From: AC-9 sp051984395 | Lineage (GTDB): Bacteria; Actinomycetota; Acidimicrobiia; Acidimicrobiales; AC-9 | Direction: 5' to 3' | Assembly: GCA_051984395.1 (NCBI GenBank) | Contig: JBPYEZ010000144.1 | Location: forward strand, 1-16,287 | Length of the DNA: 16,287 bases | Part shown: in pieces, positions 1-6,771 of the stretch | Layout of the letters: each line of letters starts with the position of its first letter | How positions within the stretch are numbered: position 1 is the first letter of the stretch | Program-made: the position numbers and the translations under genes | The notes under the pieces: generated by a model | Database searches by the model: none | What the model was told of the DNA's origin: nothing | What the model saw: only the letters and a program-made list of their open reading frames with translations

Positions 1-186
1 CAGCTGGCCGAGGAGTTCTGGCGGGCCCTGACCACGTCGGCGGGCATCACGTTGCACATCACGTTGCGCAGCGGACGCAACACCCATCACATCCTCGAGG
101 CGTCGTTCAAGGCCGTGGCCCGATCCCTGCGCGACGCAGTTCGCGTCGAGGGGGCTGACGTACCCTCGACCAAGGGACGCCTGTGA
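1..186 (+). CDS. hisB: Imidazoleglycerol-phosphate dehydratase, C-terminal end (partial)
   Basis: The open frame runs in from the left edge and ends at TGA 184-186, giving the last 61 residues. It contains the HisB C-terminal signature RNTHHILEASFKA (residues 25-37 of the visible part), whose histidines and glutamate bind the catalytic metal in this family, and it ends in the usual PSTKGRL tail. HisB dehydrates imidazole glycerol phosphate to imidazole acetol phosphate in the cytoplasm. Its stop overlaps the GTG of hisH (GTGA, 183-186), so the two are probably translationally coupled. The N-terminal two thirds lie outside the window, so whether this is the monofunctional enzyme cannot be seen, although that form is usual in actinobacteria. 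Confidence 0.95.
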   Translation, partial: QLAEEFWRALTTSAGITLHITLRSGRNTHHILEASFKAVARSLRDAVRVEGADVPSTKGRL

Positions 187-788
187 TCGCCGTGCTCGAC
201 TACGGGATCGGCAACCTCCGATCGGCCGAGAAGGCCCTGCAGCGGGTCGGCGGCGACGCCCGATTGGTCACCGAGGCCGATCAGGCCGAGGATGCGGCGG
301 GGGTGGTGCTGCCCGGGGTCGGAGCCTTCGGTCGCTGTCTGGAGGCGCTGCGGTCGTCTGGGCTCGACGCCGTCGCCGTCGACGCCGCCCGCCGCGACCT
401 TCCGTTCCTCGGGATCTGCGTCGGTATGCAGATGCTCTACGAGGCGTCGGCCGAGGACGCCGACGCGCGCGGCCTCGGCATCCTCGAGGGCCGGGTCGGC
501 GGCCTCCCGCCGGGGCCCAAGAGCCCCCAGATGCAGTGGAACGTGCTCTGCTCGGTGCCGGGTCGGGCCAGCCAGATGCTGGGCCCCCTCGGAGACCGCC
601 CGTGGGTGTACTTCGTGCACTCGTTCGCGCCGGAGCCGTCGGCGGACGTCGTGGCCACGTGCGACTACGGGGGGTCGGTGGTAGCCGCCGTGGAGCGGGG
701 ACGGCTGTGGGCCACCCAGTTCCACCCCGAGAAGTCGGGCGCGGCCGGGCTGGCGCTCCTCGCCGGCTTCGTGCGCGCCTGCGCGTGA
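183..788 (+). CDS. hisH: Imidazole glycerol phosphate synthase, glutaminase subunit
   Basis: This 201-residue protein is a class I glutamine amidotransferase of normal HisH length. It starts IAVLDYGIGNLRS and carries the PGVGAFG oxyanion-strand motif (residues 44-50), the nucleophile elbow GICVGMQ with Cys79, and the His181/Glu183 pair in QFHPEKSG. HisH releases ammonia from glutamine and passes it through the HisF barrel, which makes imidazole glycerol phosphate and AICAR from PRFAR. The GTG start at 183 overlaps the hisB stop and has a GGGA Shine-Dalgarno-like stretch about 5 nt upstream. One small difference is PQMQWN at 115-120, where many HisH proteins have a glycine before WN. The catalytic triad is complete. 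Confidence 0.97.
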   Translation: MIAVLDYGIGNLRSAEKALQRVGGDARLVTEADQAEDAAGVVLPGVGAFGRCLEALRSSGLDAVAVDAARRDLPFLGICVGMQMLYEASAEDADARGLGILEGRVGGLPPGPKSPQMQWNVLCSVPGRASQMLGPLGDRPWVYFVHSFAPEPSADVVATCDYGGSVVAAVERGRLWATQFHPEKSGAAGLALLAGFVRACA

Positions 789-1522
789 TGGACCTCTATC
801 CCGCCGTCGACCTGCTGGACGGACGGTGTGTGCGGCTGGTCCAGGGTGACTTCGAGCGCCGCACCGAGTACGGAGATCCCGTGGAGGCGGCGGTCGAGCT
901 GGCCGGGGCCGGCGCGCCCTGGCTCCACGTGGTCGACCTCGACGGGGCCAGGACGGGTCAGCCGGTGAACCGCGGGCTGATCTCGGAGATCGTCGCCGCC
1001 GTCGAGGTGCCGGTGCAGGCCGGAGGAGGGATCCGAGACGAGCCGGCCGCTGCCACCCTGCTCGACGCCGGGGTGGCCCGCGTGGTCCTGGGGACCGCAG
1101 CAGTCGAGGACCCCGACCTCCTCGAGCGGTTGGCCGCCAGGTACCCGGGGCGCGTGGCCGCCGGCATCGACCACCGCGGGGGCGAGGTGTCGCTGCACGG
1201 GTGGACCCAGGCCTCCGGAGCAGGGCTGGTCGAGGTCATGGGCAGGCTCGAGGATCTCGGAGCGGCGGCGGTGATCGTGACCGACATCAGGCGGGACGGG
1301 ACCCTGGCGGGGCCCGACGTCGCCGGCCTGTCGGCCGCGCTGGCCGTGTCGACCGTGGACCTCATCGCCTCCGGAGGCGTGGCCACGCTGGACGACCTGG
1401 CCCGCCTCGCTCGTCTCGACGCAGACGGCCGGCGGTTGGCGGGCGTGATCGTCGGTCGGGCCATCCATGACGGACGGCTCGATGTGAGGGAGGCCCTCGC
1501 CGCGTGCGCACCGTCCGGGTGA
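788..1522 (+). CDS. hisA: ProFAR isomerase HisA
   Basis: This (beta/alpha)8-barrel of 244 residues isomerises ProFAR to PRFAR. Asp8 (PAVDLLDGR), Asp128 (AGIDHR) and Thr165 (IVTDIRRDG) sit where the Thermotoga enzyme has Asp8, Asp127 and Thr164, and both phosphate-binding loops (QAGGGIR 77-83; ASGGV 194-198) are present. The ATG at 788 shares its A with the hisH stop (TGATG). An in-frame extension upstream only reads hisH in another frame, so I reject it. In many actinobacteria this gene is the bifunctional PriA. Here the loop before Trp139 reads SLHGW rather than the RGW expected in PriA, and a separate trpF lies at 10566, so a single-function HisA is more likely. I rate HisA versus PriA at about 0.8. 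Confidence 0.95.
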   Translation: MDLYPAVDLLDGRCVRLVQGDFERRTEYGDPVEAAVELAGAGAPWLHVVDLDGARTGQPVNRGLISEIVAAVEVPVQAGGGIRDEPAAATLLDAGVARVVLGTAAVEDPDLLERLAARYPGRVAAGIDHRGGEVSLHGWTQASGAGLVEVMGRLEDLGAAAVIVTDIRRDGTLAGPDVAGLSAALAVSTVDLIASGGVATLDDLARLARLDADGRRLAGVIVGRAIHDGRLDVREALAACAPSG

Positions 1523-2268
1523 TCCCCTGCCTCGACGTCGACGGCGGGCGGGTGGTCAAAGGTGTCAACTTCGAGAACCTGCGCGACGCCGGCGATCCCG
1601 TCGAGCTCGCCGCCCGCTACGACCGGGCCGGCGCCGACGAGGTCGTCTTTCTCGACATCACCGCGTCGTCCGACCAGCGCGACACGATGGTTGACGTCGT
1701 GCGGCGGACCGCCGACGAGGTGTTCATCCCGTTGACGGTCGGCGGCGGCGTGCGCAGCCTGGACGACGCCCATCGACTGCTCCGGGCCGGCGCGGACAAG
1801 GTGGCGGTGAACACCATGGCCGTACAGCGGCCGGCGCTCGTGCACGAGATGGCCGTCGAGCTCGGGTCGCAGTGCGTGGTCGTCGCCGTGGACGCCCGCC
1901 GGCGGGGCGGCGGCTTCGAGGTCCACACCCACGGCGGGCGTACACCCACCGGCCTCGACGCCCTCACCTGGGCAGTGGTCTGCGAACGCCTGGGCGCCGG
2001 CGAGCTGCTGCTCACCTCCATGGACCGTGACGGGACGAGAGACGGCTACGACCTCGAGCTGACACGGGCGGTGGCGCGGGCCTGCTCGATCCCTGTCATC
2101 GCCAGTGGGGGGGTCGGCACCCTCGACCACCTCGTGGAGGGGGCGGTGGCCGGCGACGCCGACGCCCTGTTGGCGGCGTCGATCTTCCACTACGCCGAGC
2201 ACGGTGTCGCCGAGGCCAAGGCTCATCTGGCCGCCCACGGCGTGGGCGTCAGGCCGGTCGCCGGCTGA
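1504..2268 (+). CDS. hisF: Imidazole glycerol phosphate synthase, cyclase subunit
   Basis: This 254-residue barrel has both catalytic aspartates at the family's positions: Asp11 in VIPCLDVDGGRVVKG and Asp130 in VVVAVDARR. The phosphate-binding loops TVGGGV (78-83) and ASGGV are intact. With HisH it closes the imidazole ring and splits PRFAR into imidazole glycerol phosphate and AICAR. The GTG at 1504 overlaps the end of hisA by 19 nt and has a GGGAGG stretch about 10 nt upstream. The first residues, MRTVRVIPCLDV, fit the normal HisF N-terminus. Its 3' end overlaps the end of the opposing hydrolase gene by 20 bp, with no terminator visible. Confidence 0.97.
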   Translation: MRTVRVIPCLDVDGGRVVKGVNFENLRDAGDPVELAARYDRAGADEVVFLDITASSDQRDTMVDVVRRTADEVFIPLTVGGGVRSLDDAHRLLRAGADKVAVNTMAVQRPALVHEMAVELGSQCVVVAVDARRRGGGFEVHTHGGRTPTGLDALTWAVVCERLGAGELLLTSMDRDGTRDGYDLELTRAVARACSIPVIASGGVGTLDHLVEGAVAGDADALLAASIFHYAEHGVAEAKAHLAAHGVGVRPVAG

Positions 2269-2884
2269 GCTGCTCGAGCCACCTCAGGCAGACCGCCATC
2301 AGCTGATCGGCCCGGCCCACGAGGTAGTGGTCCCCACCCGGCACGACCTCGAGGTGGGTGTTCGTCCAACCGTCGATCAAGGGACGGGCAGACTCAGGAG
2401 GACGGAACTGGTCGTGCTCGGGCACGACCACGAGCTTGGGCCTTGGGTCGCCGGCAGCGACCATGTCGGCCACGGCGGCCGATCGCAGCGGCGGAGCCAC
2501 CGCCAGCCACCCGGCCAGACGCTCGTCGCCCACGGCAAGGGCCGTGTCGGCACCGAACGACCAACCTGCGAGCACGAGCGGCAGACCCTCGGTGATGGGG
2601 GAGAGCAGGTCGACGGCAGCGACGAGGTCGGCGCGCTCGTCGCGTCCGCCACCGTGGGTCCCCTCGGAGCGGCCGACGCCGCGGAAGTTGAAACGGAGGC
2701 AGGCGACCCCGGCCGCGGGCAGGGCGTCGAACATGGCCGCGGTCACGATGGAGCGCATCGACCCGCCGAACTCGGGGTGCGGATGAGCCAGCACGGCGGC
2801 CGACCACGGCTCCTCGGGGACGCTCAGCTCGCCCTCCAGGGCCAGCCCGTCGGCGCTCGACAGGGTTACCGGCTCGATCGGCAT
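2249..2884 (-). CDS. Small alpha/beta hydrolase (dienelactone hydrolase-like)
   Basis: This 211-residue protein is a compact alpha/beta hydrolase with no lid domain or signal peptide, so it is probably cytoplasmic. The visible triad is Ser109 in the elbow GWSFGAD, Asp158 in PEHDQF and His186 in GGDHYLVG. HPHPEFGGSM (34-43) and FNFRGVGRSEG (65-75) mark it as the group often annotated as alpha/beta hydrolase or dienelactone hydrolase-family protein. The substrate cannot be told from sequence. The ATG at 2884 lies 24 nt from the divergent GroES-like start, which leaves little room for a leader. It overlaps hisF by 20 bp tail to tail. I see nothing linking it to histidine synthesis. Confidence 0.9.
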   Translation of the reverse strand: MPIEPVTLSSADGLALEGELSVPEEPWSAAVLAHPHPEFGGSMRSIVTAAMFDALPAAGVACLRFNFRGVGRSEGTHGGGRDERADLVAAVDLLSPITEGLPLVLAGWSFGADTALAVGDERLAGWLAVAPPLRSAAVADMVAAGDPRPKLVVVPEHDQFRPPESARPLIDGWTNTHLEVVPGGDHYLVGRADQLMAVCLRWLEQLSRRPA

Positions 2885-2908
2885 GGGGCGAGACGGTACC
2901 GTGCCCTA
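2885..2908. promoter_or_regulatory. Candidate bidirectional promoter with palindromic -10 element
   Basis: The whole gap between two divergent starts is 24 nt. At 2893-2902 it holds the perfect palindrome ACGGTACCGT, which puts a TANNNT-type -10 hexamer (TACCGT) on both strands: 2897-2902 on plus and 2898-2893 on minus. The plus hexamer ends 6 nt before the GTG at 2909; the minus hexamer ends 8 nt before the ATG at 2884. That spacing suits leaderless transcripts starting at or next to each start codon. No -35 box is evident. The element is seen in the sequence; promoter activity is inferred. Confidence 0.4.
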
Positions 2909-3265
2909 GTGGCACAGCCAGCAGACGCCAAGACCGGCAGCTCCAAGCCCCAGCAGAAGCAGCCCATCACGATGCTCAGCGATCGTGTCCTGGTGCAGGT
3001 GCCGGTGGCCGAGGGAGAGCGCACCTCCCGAGCGGGCATCCTCATTCCCGCCACGGCCCAGGTATCGAAGCGGCTGGCCTGGGCCGAGGTGGTGGCGGTC
3101 GGCCCGCACGTGCGCAACATCAAGTCGGGCGACCACGTCCTGTTCAATCCCGAGGACCGCTACGAGGTCGAGGTCCAGGGCGAGGACTACCTCATCCTGC
3201 GGGAGCGGGACATCCACGCCGTGGCCTCCGAGCGGATCGACGGCGGCACGGGGCTGTACCTGTGA
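2909..3265 (+). CDS. GroES-like small protein
   Basis: A protein of 118 residues from GTG 2909, or 97 from ATG 2972. Residues 20 onward match the GroES fold: MLSDRVLVQ as first strand, a mobile-loop-like stretch with the hydrophobic tripeptide ILI (44-46, in AGILIP), the AEVVAVG strand, GDHVLFN, and the C-terminal strand YLILRERDIHAV. Between AVG and GDHVLF only about nine residues are present, so the roof beta-hairpin of true GroES seems missing. The first 20 residues (AQPADAKTGSS...) look disordered. I recall similar proteins from Streptomyces annotated as GroES-family chaperonin. I prefer the GTG start because it sits correctly behind a -10-like box and such homologues also have an N-terminal tail. 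No groEL is nearby. Its stop overlaps the hisI GTG (GTGA). Confidence 0.82.
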   Translation: MAQPADAKTGSSKPQQKQPITMLSDRVLVQVPVAEGERTSRAGILIPATAQVSKRLAWAEVVAVGPHVRNIKSGDHVLFNPEDRYEVEVQGEDYLILRERDIHAVASERIDGGTGLYL

Positions 3266-3651
3266 CCGATCGCGCCCCGTTCGTGGCCACGCCCGTCGAG
3301 GCCGACGAGGCCGCCCTCTCGGCCGTCGCCTACAACGACAGCGGTCTGGTGCCCGCCATCGTCCAGGACCACGCCACCGGCCAGGTGCTGATGCTGGGAT
3401 GGATGGACGACGTCGCGCTCCGGCGCACCCTGTCCTCGGGCCGAACCTGGTTCTGGAGCCGCAGCCGCCAGGAGTACTGGTGCAAGGGCGAGACGTCCGG
3501 GGACCGCCAGTGGGTCCGGGGCGCCTACTACGACTGCGACGGCGATGCCGTGCTGGTGGTGGTGGACCAGGAGGGGCGGGGGGCGTGCCACACCGGCGAG
3601 CGCACCTGCTTCTTCCGGGCCTTCGGCGAGGTCACGCCGACGGCGGGCTGA
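3262..3651 (+). CDS. hisI: Phosphoribosyl-AMP cyclohydrolase
   Basis: This 129-residue protein is the stand-alone cyclohydrolase that opens the adenine ring of PR-AMP to give ProFAR, the HisA substrate. The metal sites are visible: the DCDGD cluster (Asp91, Cys92, Asp93, Asp95) for Mg, and Cys92, Cys109 and Cys116 (ACHTGERTCFF) for Zn. GWMD (46-49), FWSRSRQEYW and KGETSG (75-80) are also typical. There is no HisE pyrophosphohydrolase domain at the C-terminus, so hisE must be elsewhere. The GTG at 3262 overlaps the GroES-like stop by 4 nt, so translation is probably coupled. Its 3' end overlaps trpEG by 20 bp in convergent orientation. Confidence 0.96.
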   Translation: MTDRAPFVATPVEADEAALSAVAYNDSGLVPAIVQDHATGQVLMLGWMDDVALRRTLSSGRTWFWSRSRQEYWCKGETSGDRQWVRGAYYDCDGDAVLVVVDQEGRGACHTGERTCFFRAFGEVTPTAG

Positions 3652-5806
3652 CGGGCCGGCGTCGGCCCAGGCGGGCCACGACGCCGCGCACGAGGCGGAT
3701 GCCGACGTCGTCTTCGACCGACATGATCGACTCGGGGTGGAACTGGACGCCCGCCACCGGAAGCTCGGCGTGCTCGACGGCCATGACCACCCCGTCCTCG
3801 GAGACGGCGGTGGCCAGCAGTCCGGGCGGCAACGCCGCCGGCGGCGCATGGAGGGAGTGGTAGCGGCCGGCGACGAACTGCTCCGGCAGCCCGGCGAGGA
3901 GCTGGCCGCCGACGACCCGCACCGATGAGGGCTTGCCGTGAGTTGGTGTGGGCAGGGTGTCCAGCTTGCCCCCGAGGTGCTCCACCAGGGCCTGGAGACC
4001 GAGGCAGACCCCGAACACCGGGAGATCCCTAGCCAGGCAGGCGGCGATGGTCGCCGAGCAGTCGAAGTCCTCGGGCCGCCCCGGACCGGGGGACAGCACG
4101 ACGAGGTCGGGCGCCAGCCGGTCGAGCTCGCCCTCCGGGAACCCGGCCCGAAGAGTCGTGACCTCGGCTCCCCCCTGGCGCAGGTAGTTGGCCAGCGTGT
4201 GCACGAACGAGTCCTGGTGGTCCACGAGCAGCACCCGGGCCGAGGGCTGAGGGCGCAACTCGACGGACTCCGCGGCGACTGTCTCGGGCCGGGGCAGGCG
4301 GAGCGCATCGAGGAACGCGGCCGCCTTGTCACGCGTCTCCAGCTCCTCGGCGTCCGGGTCCGATTCCCACAGCAGGGTGGCGCCCACCCGCACCTCGGCG
4401 ACCCCCTGGCGCACGCGCACGGTGCGGAGAGTCAGGCCCGTGTTCATGCGCCCGTCGAAGCCGACCCAGCCCACGGCGCCGCCGTACCAGGCCCGAGGCG
4501 TCTTCTCGTGGTCCTCGATGAACTTCATGGCCCATGCTTTCGGGGCCCCCGTGACCGTCACCGCCCACATGTGGGACAAGAAGGCGTCCAGGGCATCGAA
4601 TCCCGGCCGCAGCGTTCCCTCGACGTGGTCGACGGTGTGGATGACGCGGGAGTAGATCTCGATCTGTCGGCGCCCGATGACCCGCACGCTGCCCGGCTCG
4701 CAGATGCGCGACTTGTCGTTGCGATCGACGTCGGTGCACATGGTGAGCTCCGACTCGTCCTTCGAGGAGTTGAGCAGCGCCCGGATGCGCTCGGCGTCGT
4801 CCATGGGATCCCGGCCCCGGGCGATCGTGCCCGAGATGGGGCAGGTCTCGACCCGGGGGCCGTCCACCCGGACGTACATCTCGGGCGAGGCGCCGACCAG
4901 ATAGTCGGACTGCCCGAGGTTGACGATGAACCCGTAGGGGGCGGGGTTGCGCTCCCGCAGCCGCCGGAACAGCTCCGAAGGCGGGACAGTGCAGGGCTCG
5001 AAGAACGTCTGGCCCGGCACCACCTCGAACAGGTCCCCCCGACCGAAGGCCTCCTTGGCCACCAGGACGCCGGCCGCGTACTCACCGGGTCCATGGTCAC
5101 AGGAGCGAGCGACCTCGGAGACACCGACGAACGAGGTGCTCTGTCCCTCACGGGGCAGCCCCCGGGTCGACCGGGCGCCGGCCTCGAGCTCGTACCGACG
5201 CCGGGAGGCCCGTTGGCGCTGGTGGTCGACGACGACGATCTCGTCGGGCAGGTACAGCACGAGATCGCGCTGGTCGGCGGGGCGCTCGAGCCTGAGGCGG
5301 ACGGGCTCGAACTGGAAGGCGAGGTCGTAGCCGAAGGCCCCGTACAGCCCCAGGTGAGGATCGGCATCGCTGCGGAAGAGGGCGGTCAGGGCCCGGATGA
5401 CCGAGAACACCGAGGGCTGGAGACTGCGTTCCTCTTCGGGGAAGTGGCGCGGGGGCGCCTCGACCACCGCGGTCAGGTGCTCACCTCGCAGCTCGGCCGA
5501 GGTCAGGTCGGGGACCTCGGCGACGACGTCGGCCAGCACCGGCAGCAGCTGTCGCCCCCGCCGGTTGAGCGCGGTGACGGCCACCTGCCGCCCTCGGCAG
5601 GCCAGCTCGAGGAGGGGATCGACGAACCCGACGTCCCACCGGGTGTAGCGGCCCGGGTACTCGAAGCTGGAGGCGAACAGAGCACCCCGGCGGCTGTCGA
5701 GAGCGTCGATGATCGCGTCGATGGCCCCCTCGAGCGCGATGTCCTCGACCGTGCGGAGCACCCGGATGCCGCGCTCGGTGGTGTAGGTGGTGGTCTCGGG
5801 GGTCAT
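3632..5806 (-). CDS. trpEG: Anthranilate synthase, fused TrpE-TrpG
   Basis: This 724-residue protein fuses the chorismate-binding subunit (about 1-510) to the glutamine amidotransferase (about 523-715), so one chain converts chorismate and glutamine to anthranilate. TrpE marks are EYPGRYTRWD (49-58), PISGT (323-327), DVDRNDKSRIC (359-369) and TGAPKAWAMKF (419-429). TrpG marks are DHQDSF (529-534), LSPGPGRPED (571-580), nucleophile Cys601 in GVCLGLQ, and His690/Glu692 in QFHPES. Ser in PISGT, not Lys, argues against aminodeoxychorismate synthase. A PhzE-like protein shares this layout, but the nearby trp genes favour TrpEG. It closely resembles the rhizobial-type TrpE(G). The ATG at 5806 follows a TACTGT box with only 9 nt between, so there is no room for a leader peptide. 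Confidence 0.95.
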   Translation of the reverse strand: MTPETTTYTTERGIRVLRTVEDIALEGAIDAIIDALDSRRGALFASSFEYPGRYTRWDVGFVDPLLELACRGRQVAVTALNRRGRQLLPVLADVVAEVPDLTSAELRGEHLTAVVEAPPRHFPEEERSLQPSVFSVIRALTALFRSDADPHLGLYGAFGYDLAFQFEPVRLRLERPADQRDLVLYLPDEIVVVDHQRQRASRRRYELEAGARSTRGLPREGQSTSFVGVSEVARSCDHGPGEYAAGVLVAKEAFGRGDLFEVVPGQTFFEPCTVPPSELFRRLRERNPAPYGFIVNLGQSDYLVGASPEMYVRVDGPRVETCPISGTIARGRDPMDDAERIRALLNSSKDESELTMCTDVDRNDKSRICEPGSVRVIGRRQIEIYSRVIHTVDHVEGTLRPGFDALDAFLSHMWAVTVTGAPKAWAMKFIEDHEKTPRAWYGGAVGWVGFDGRMNTGLTLRTVRVRQGVAEVRVGATLLWESDPDAEELETRDKAAAFLDALRLPRPETVAAESVELRPQPSARVLLVDHQDSFVHTLANYLRQGGAEVTTLRAGFPEGELDRLAPDLVVLSPGPGRPEDFDCSATIAACLARDLPVFGVCLGLQALVEHLGGKLDTLPTPTHGKPSSVRVVGGQLLAGLPEQFVAGRYHSLHAPPAALPPGLLATAVSEDGVVMAVEHAELPVAGVQFHPESIMSVEDDVGIRLVRGVVARLGRRRPVSPPSA

Positions 5807-5850
5807 CGACCGTCCACAGTAGGCCCGTCGGTGCGCAATGATTTGTTGAT
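5807..5850. promoter_or_regulatory. Divergent promoter region trpEG / ygfZ-like
   Basis: The gap is 44 nt and must hold both promoters. On the minus strand TACTGT (5821-5816, type TANNNT) ends 9 nt before the trpEG ATG. On the plus strand AATGAT (5837-5842, four matches to TATAAT) ends 8 nt before the ATG at 5851. Both spacings imply very short or absent leaders. I see no -35 boxes, no Trp-rich leader ORF and no attenuator hairpin. The 5836-5850 part is AT-rich compared with its surroundings, which supports a promoter there. Confidence 0.35.
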
Positions 5851-6771
5851 ATGGACGGGACCAGCTGGGACGGCGACTACCGAGCCCTGCGCCACGAGGT
5901 GGGCGCGGCGTGGGTGCCGCGCGACGTCGTGCGCGTGGCCGGGCCGGAGGCCGTCGCCTATCTCCAGGGCCAGCTCAGCCAGGACGTCGAGGGCCTGGAG
6001 GTCGGACGCTCGGCCGAGTCGCTGTTGCTGGCCCCCCAGGGCAGGGTCGACGCCCTCCTCCGGGTCACCAGGACGGCCGACGACGAGCTCCTCCTCGACG
6101 TCGACGGAGGCTACGGCGACGCGGTCGTGGCCCGGCTGGCACGGTTCAAGCTCCGGACCAAGGCCGACATCGAGGCCCTGGCGTGGCGCTGCCTGGCCCT
6201 TCGAGGCCCTCGGCTGGCCGACGTCGACCTCGGCGCCCGGGCGGGGGACTGGCTGGCCCTGGCGGCCGACTGGCCGGGTCTGTCCGGCGTCGACCTGGTC
6301 GGCGAGGACCCGGTGGTGCCCGACGGCGTTCCGGTCTGCGACCCCGAGGCCTGGGAAGCGGTACGGGTCGAGGCCGGGATCCCGAAGATGGGGACGGAGC
6401 TGACCGAGCGCACCATCCCCGCCGAGGCGGGCGTGGTGGAGCGCACCGTCAGCTTCACCAAGGGCTGTTACACCGGCCAGGAGCTCGTGGCCCGCATCGA
6501 CTCCCGAGGGAGCCGGGTGCCCCGTCACCTGCGGGGACTGGTGCTTGCCGCCGGCGACGCCCCGCCGGTCGGCGCCGCTGTGGTCGGCGAGGGCGGGCAA
6601 GGGGAGCGGGAGCTCGGCCAGCTGACCAGCGTGGCCCTGTCGCCCACGCTGGGGGGCCCGGTGGCTCTGGCCTACGTGCGCCGGGAGGTCGAGCCGCCGG
6701 CCGATGTCGTCGTCCGCTGGGGAGGAGAGGAGGCCACGGGCCGGGTGGAGGCCCTGCCCCTCGTGGCATGA
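5851..6771 (+). CDS. ygfZ: YgfZ/GcvT-like folate-binding protein
   Basis: This 306-residue protein belongs to the YgfZ/IBA57 branch of the GcvT fold. The diagnostic motif KGCYTGQE lies at 204-211 with its conserved Cys206, preceded by IPKMGTEL and IPAEAGV, as in tetrahydrofolate-binding members. The N-terminal part has the family's GPEAVAYLQGQLSQDV stretch (31-46). E. coli YgfZ helps repair or assemble Fe-S enzymes such as MiaB with folate; that role is inferred here. It lacks the GcvT partners and length, so it is not the glycine-cleavage enzyme. The ATG at 5851 sits close behind a -10-like box. Its stop overlaps the ATG of the lipoprotein gene (ATGA, 6768-6771), so the two form an operon. 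Confidence 0.9.
   Translation: MDGTSWDGDYRALRHEVGAAWVPRDVVRVAGPEAVAYLQGQLSQDVEGLEVGRSAESLLLAPQGRVDALLRVTRTADDELLLDVDGGYGDAVVARLARFKLRTKADIEALAWRCLALRGPRLADVDLGARAGDWLALAADWPGLSGVDLVGEDPVVPDGVPVCDPEAWEAVRVEAGIPKMGTELTERTIPAEAGVVERTVSFTKGCYTGQELVARIDSRGSRVPRHLRGLVLAAGDAPPVGAAVVGEGGQGERELGQLTSVALSPTLGGPVALAYVRREVEPPADVVVRWGGEEATGRVEALPLVA

Noticed and set aside
536..1522. 328-residue form of HisA starting at 536
   Set aside because: The first 84 residues only read hisH in another frame. The protein from ATG 788 has the exact HisA length and places Asp8 correctly.
958..2238. 426-residue minus-strand ORF opposite hisA-hisF
   Set aside because: Antisense to two clear his genes, with no motif found.
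3632..5806. PhzE or PabAB in place of TrpEG
   Set aside because: PISGT lacks the Lys of PabB. No phenazine or folate genes are nearby, and trpC, trpF, trpB and trpA are. PhzE is not fully excluded by sequence alone.
3938..6403. 821-residue plus-strand ORF antisense to trpEG
   Set aside because: It is a GC-driven open frame opposite a well-supported gene, with no recognisable domain and no start context.
5851..6771. GcvT aminomethyltransferase
   Set aside because: The KGCYTGQE motif and 306-residue length fit YgfZ/IBA57. No gcvH or gcvP is nearby.
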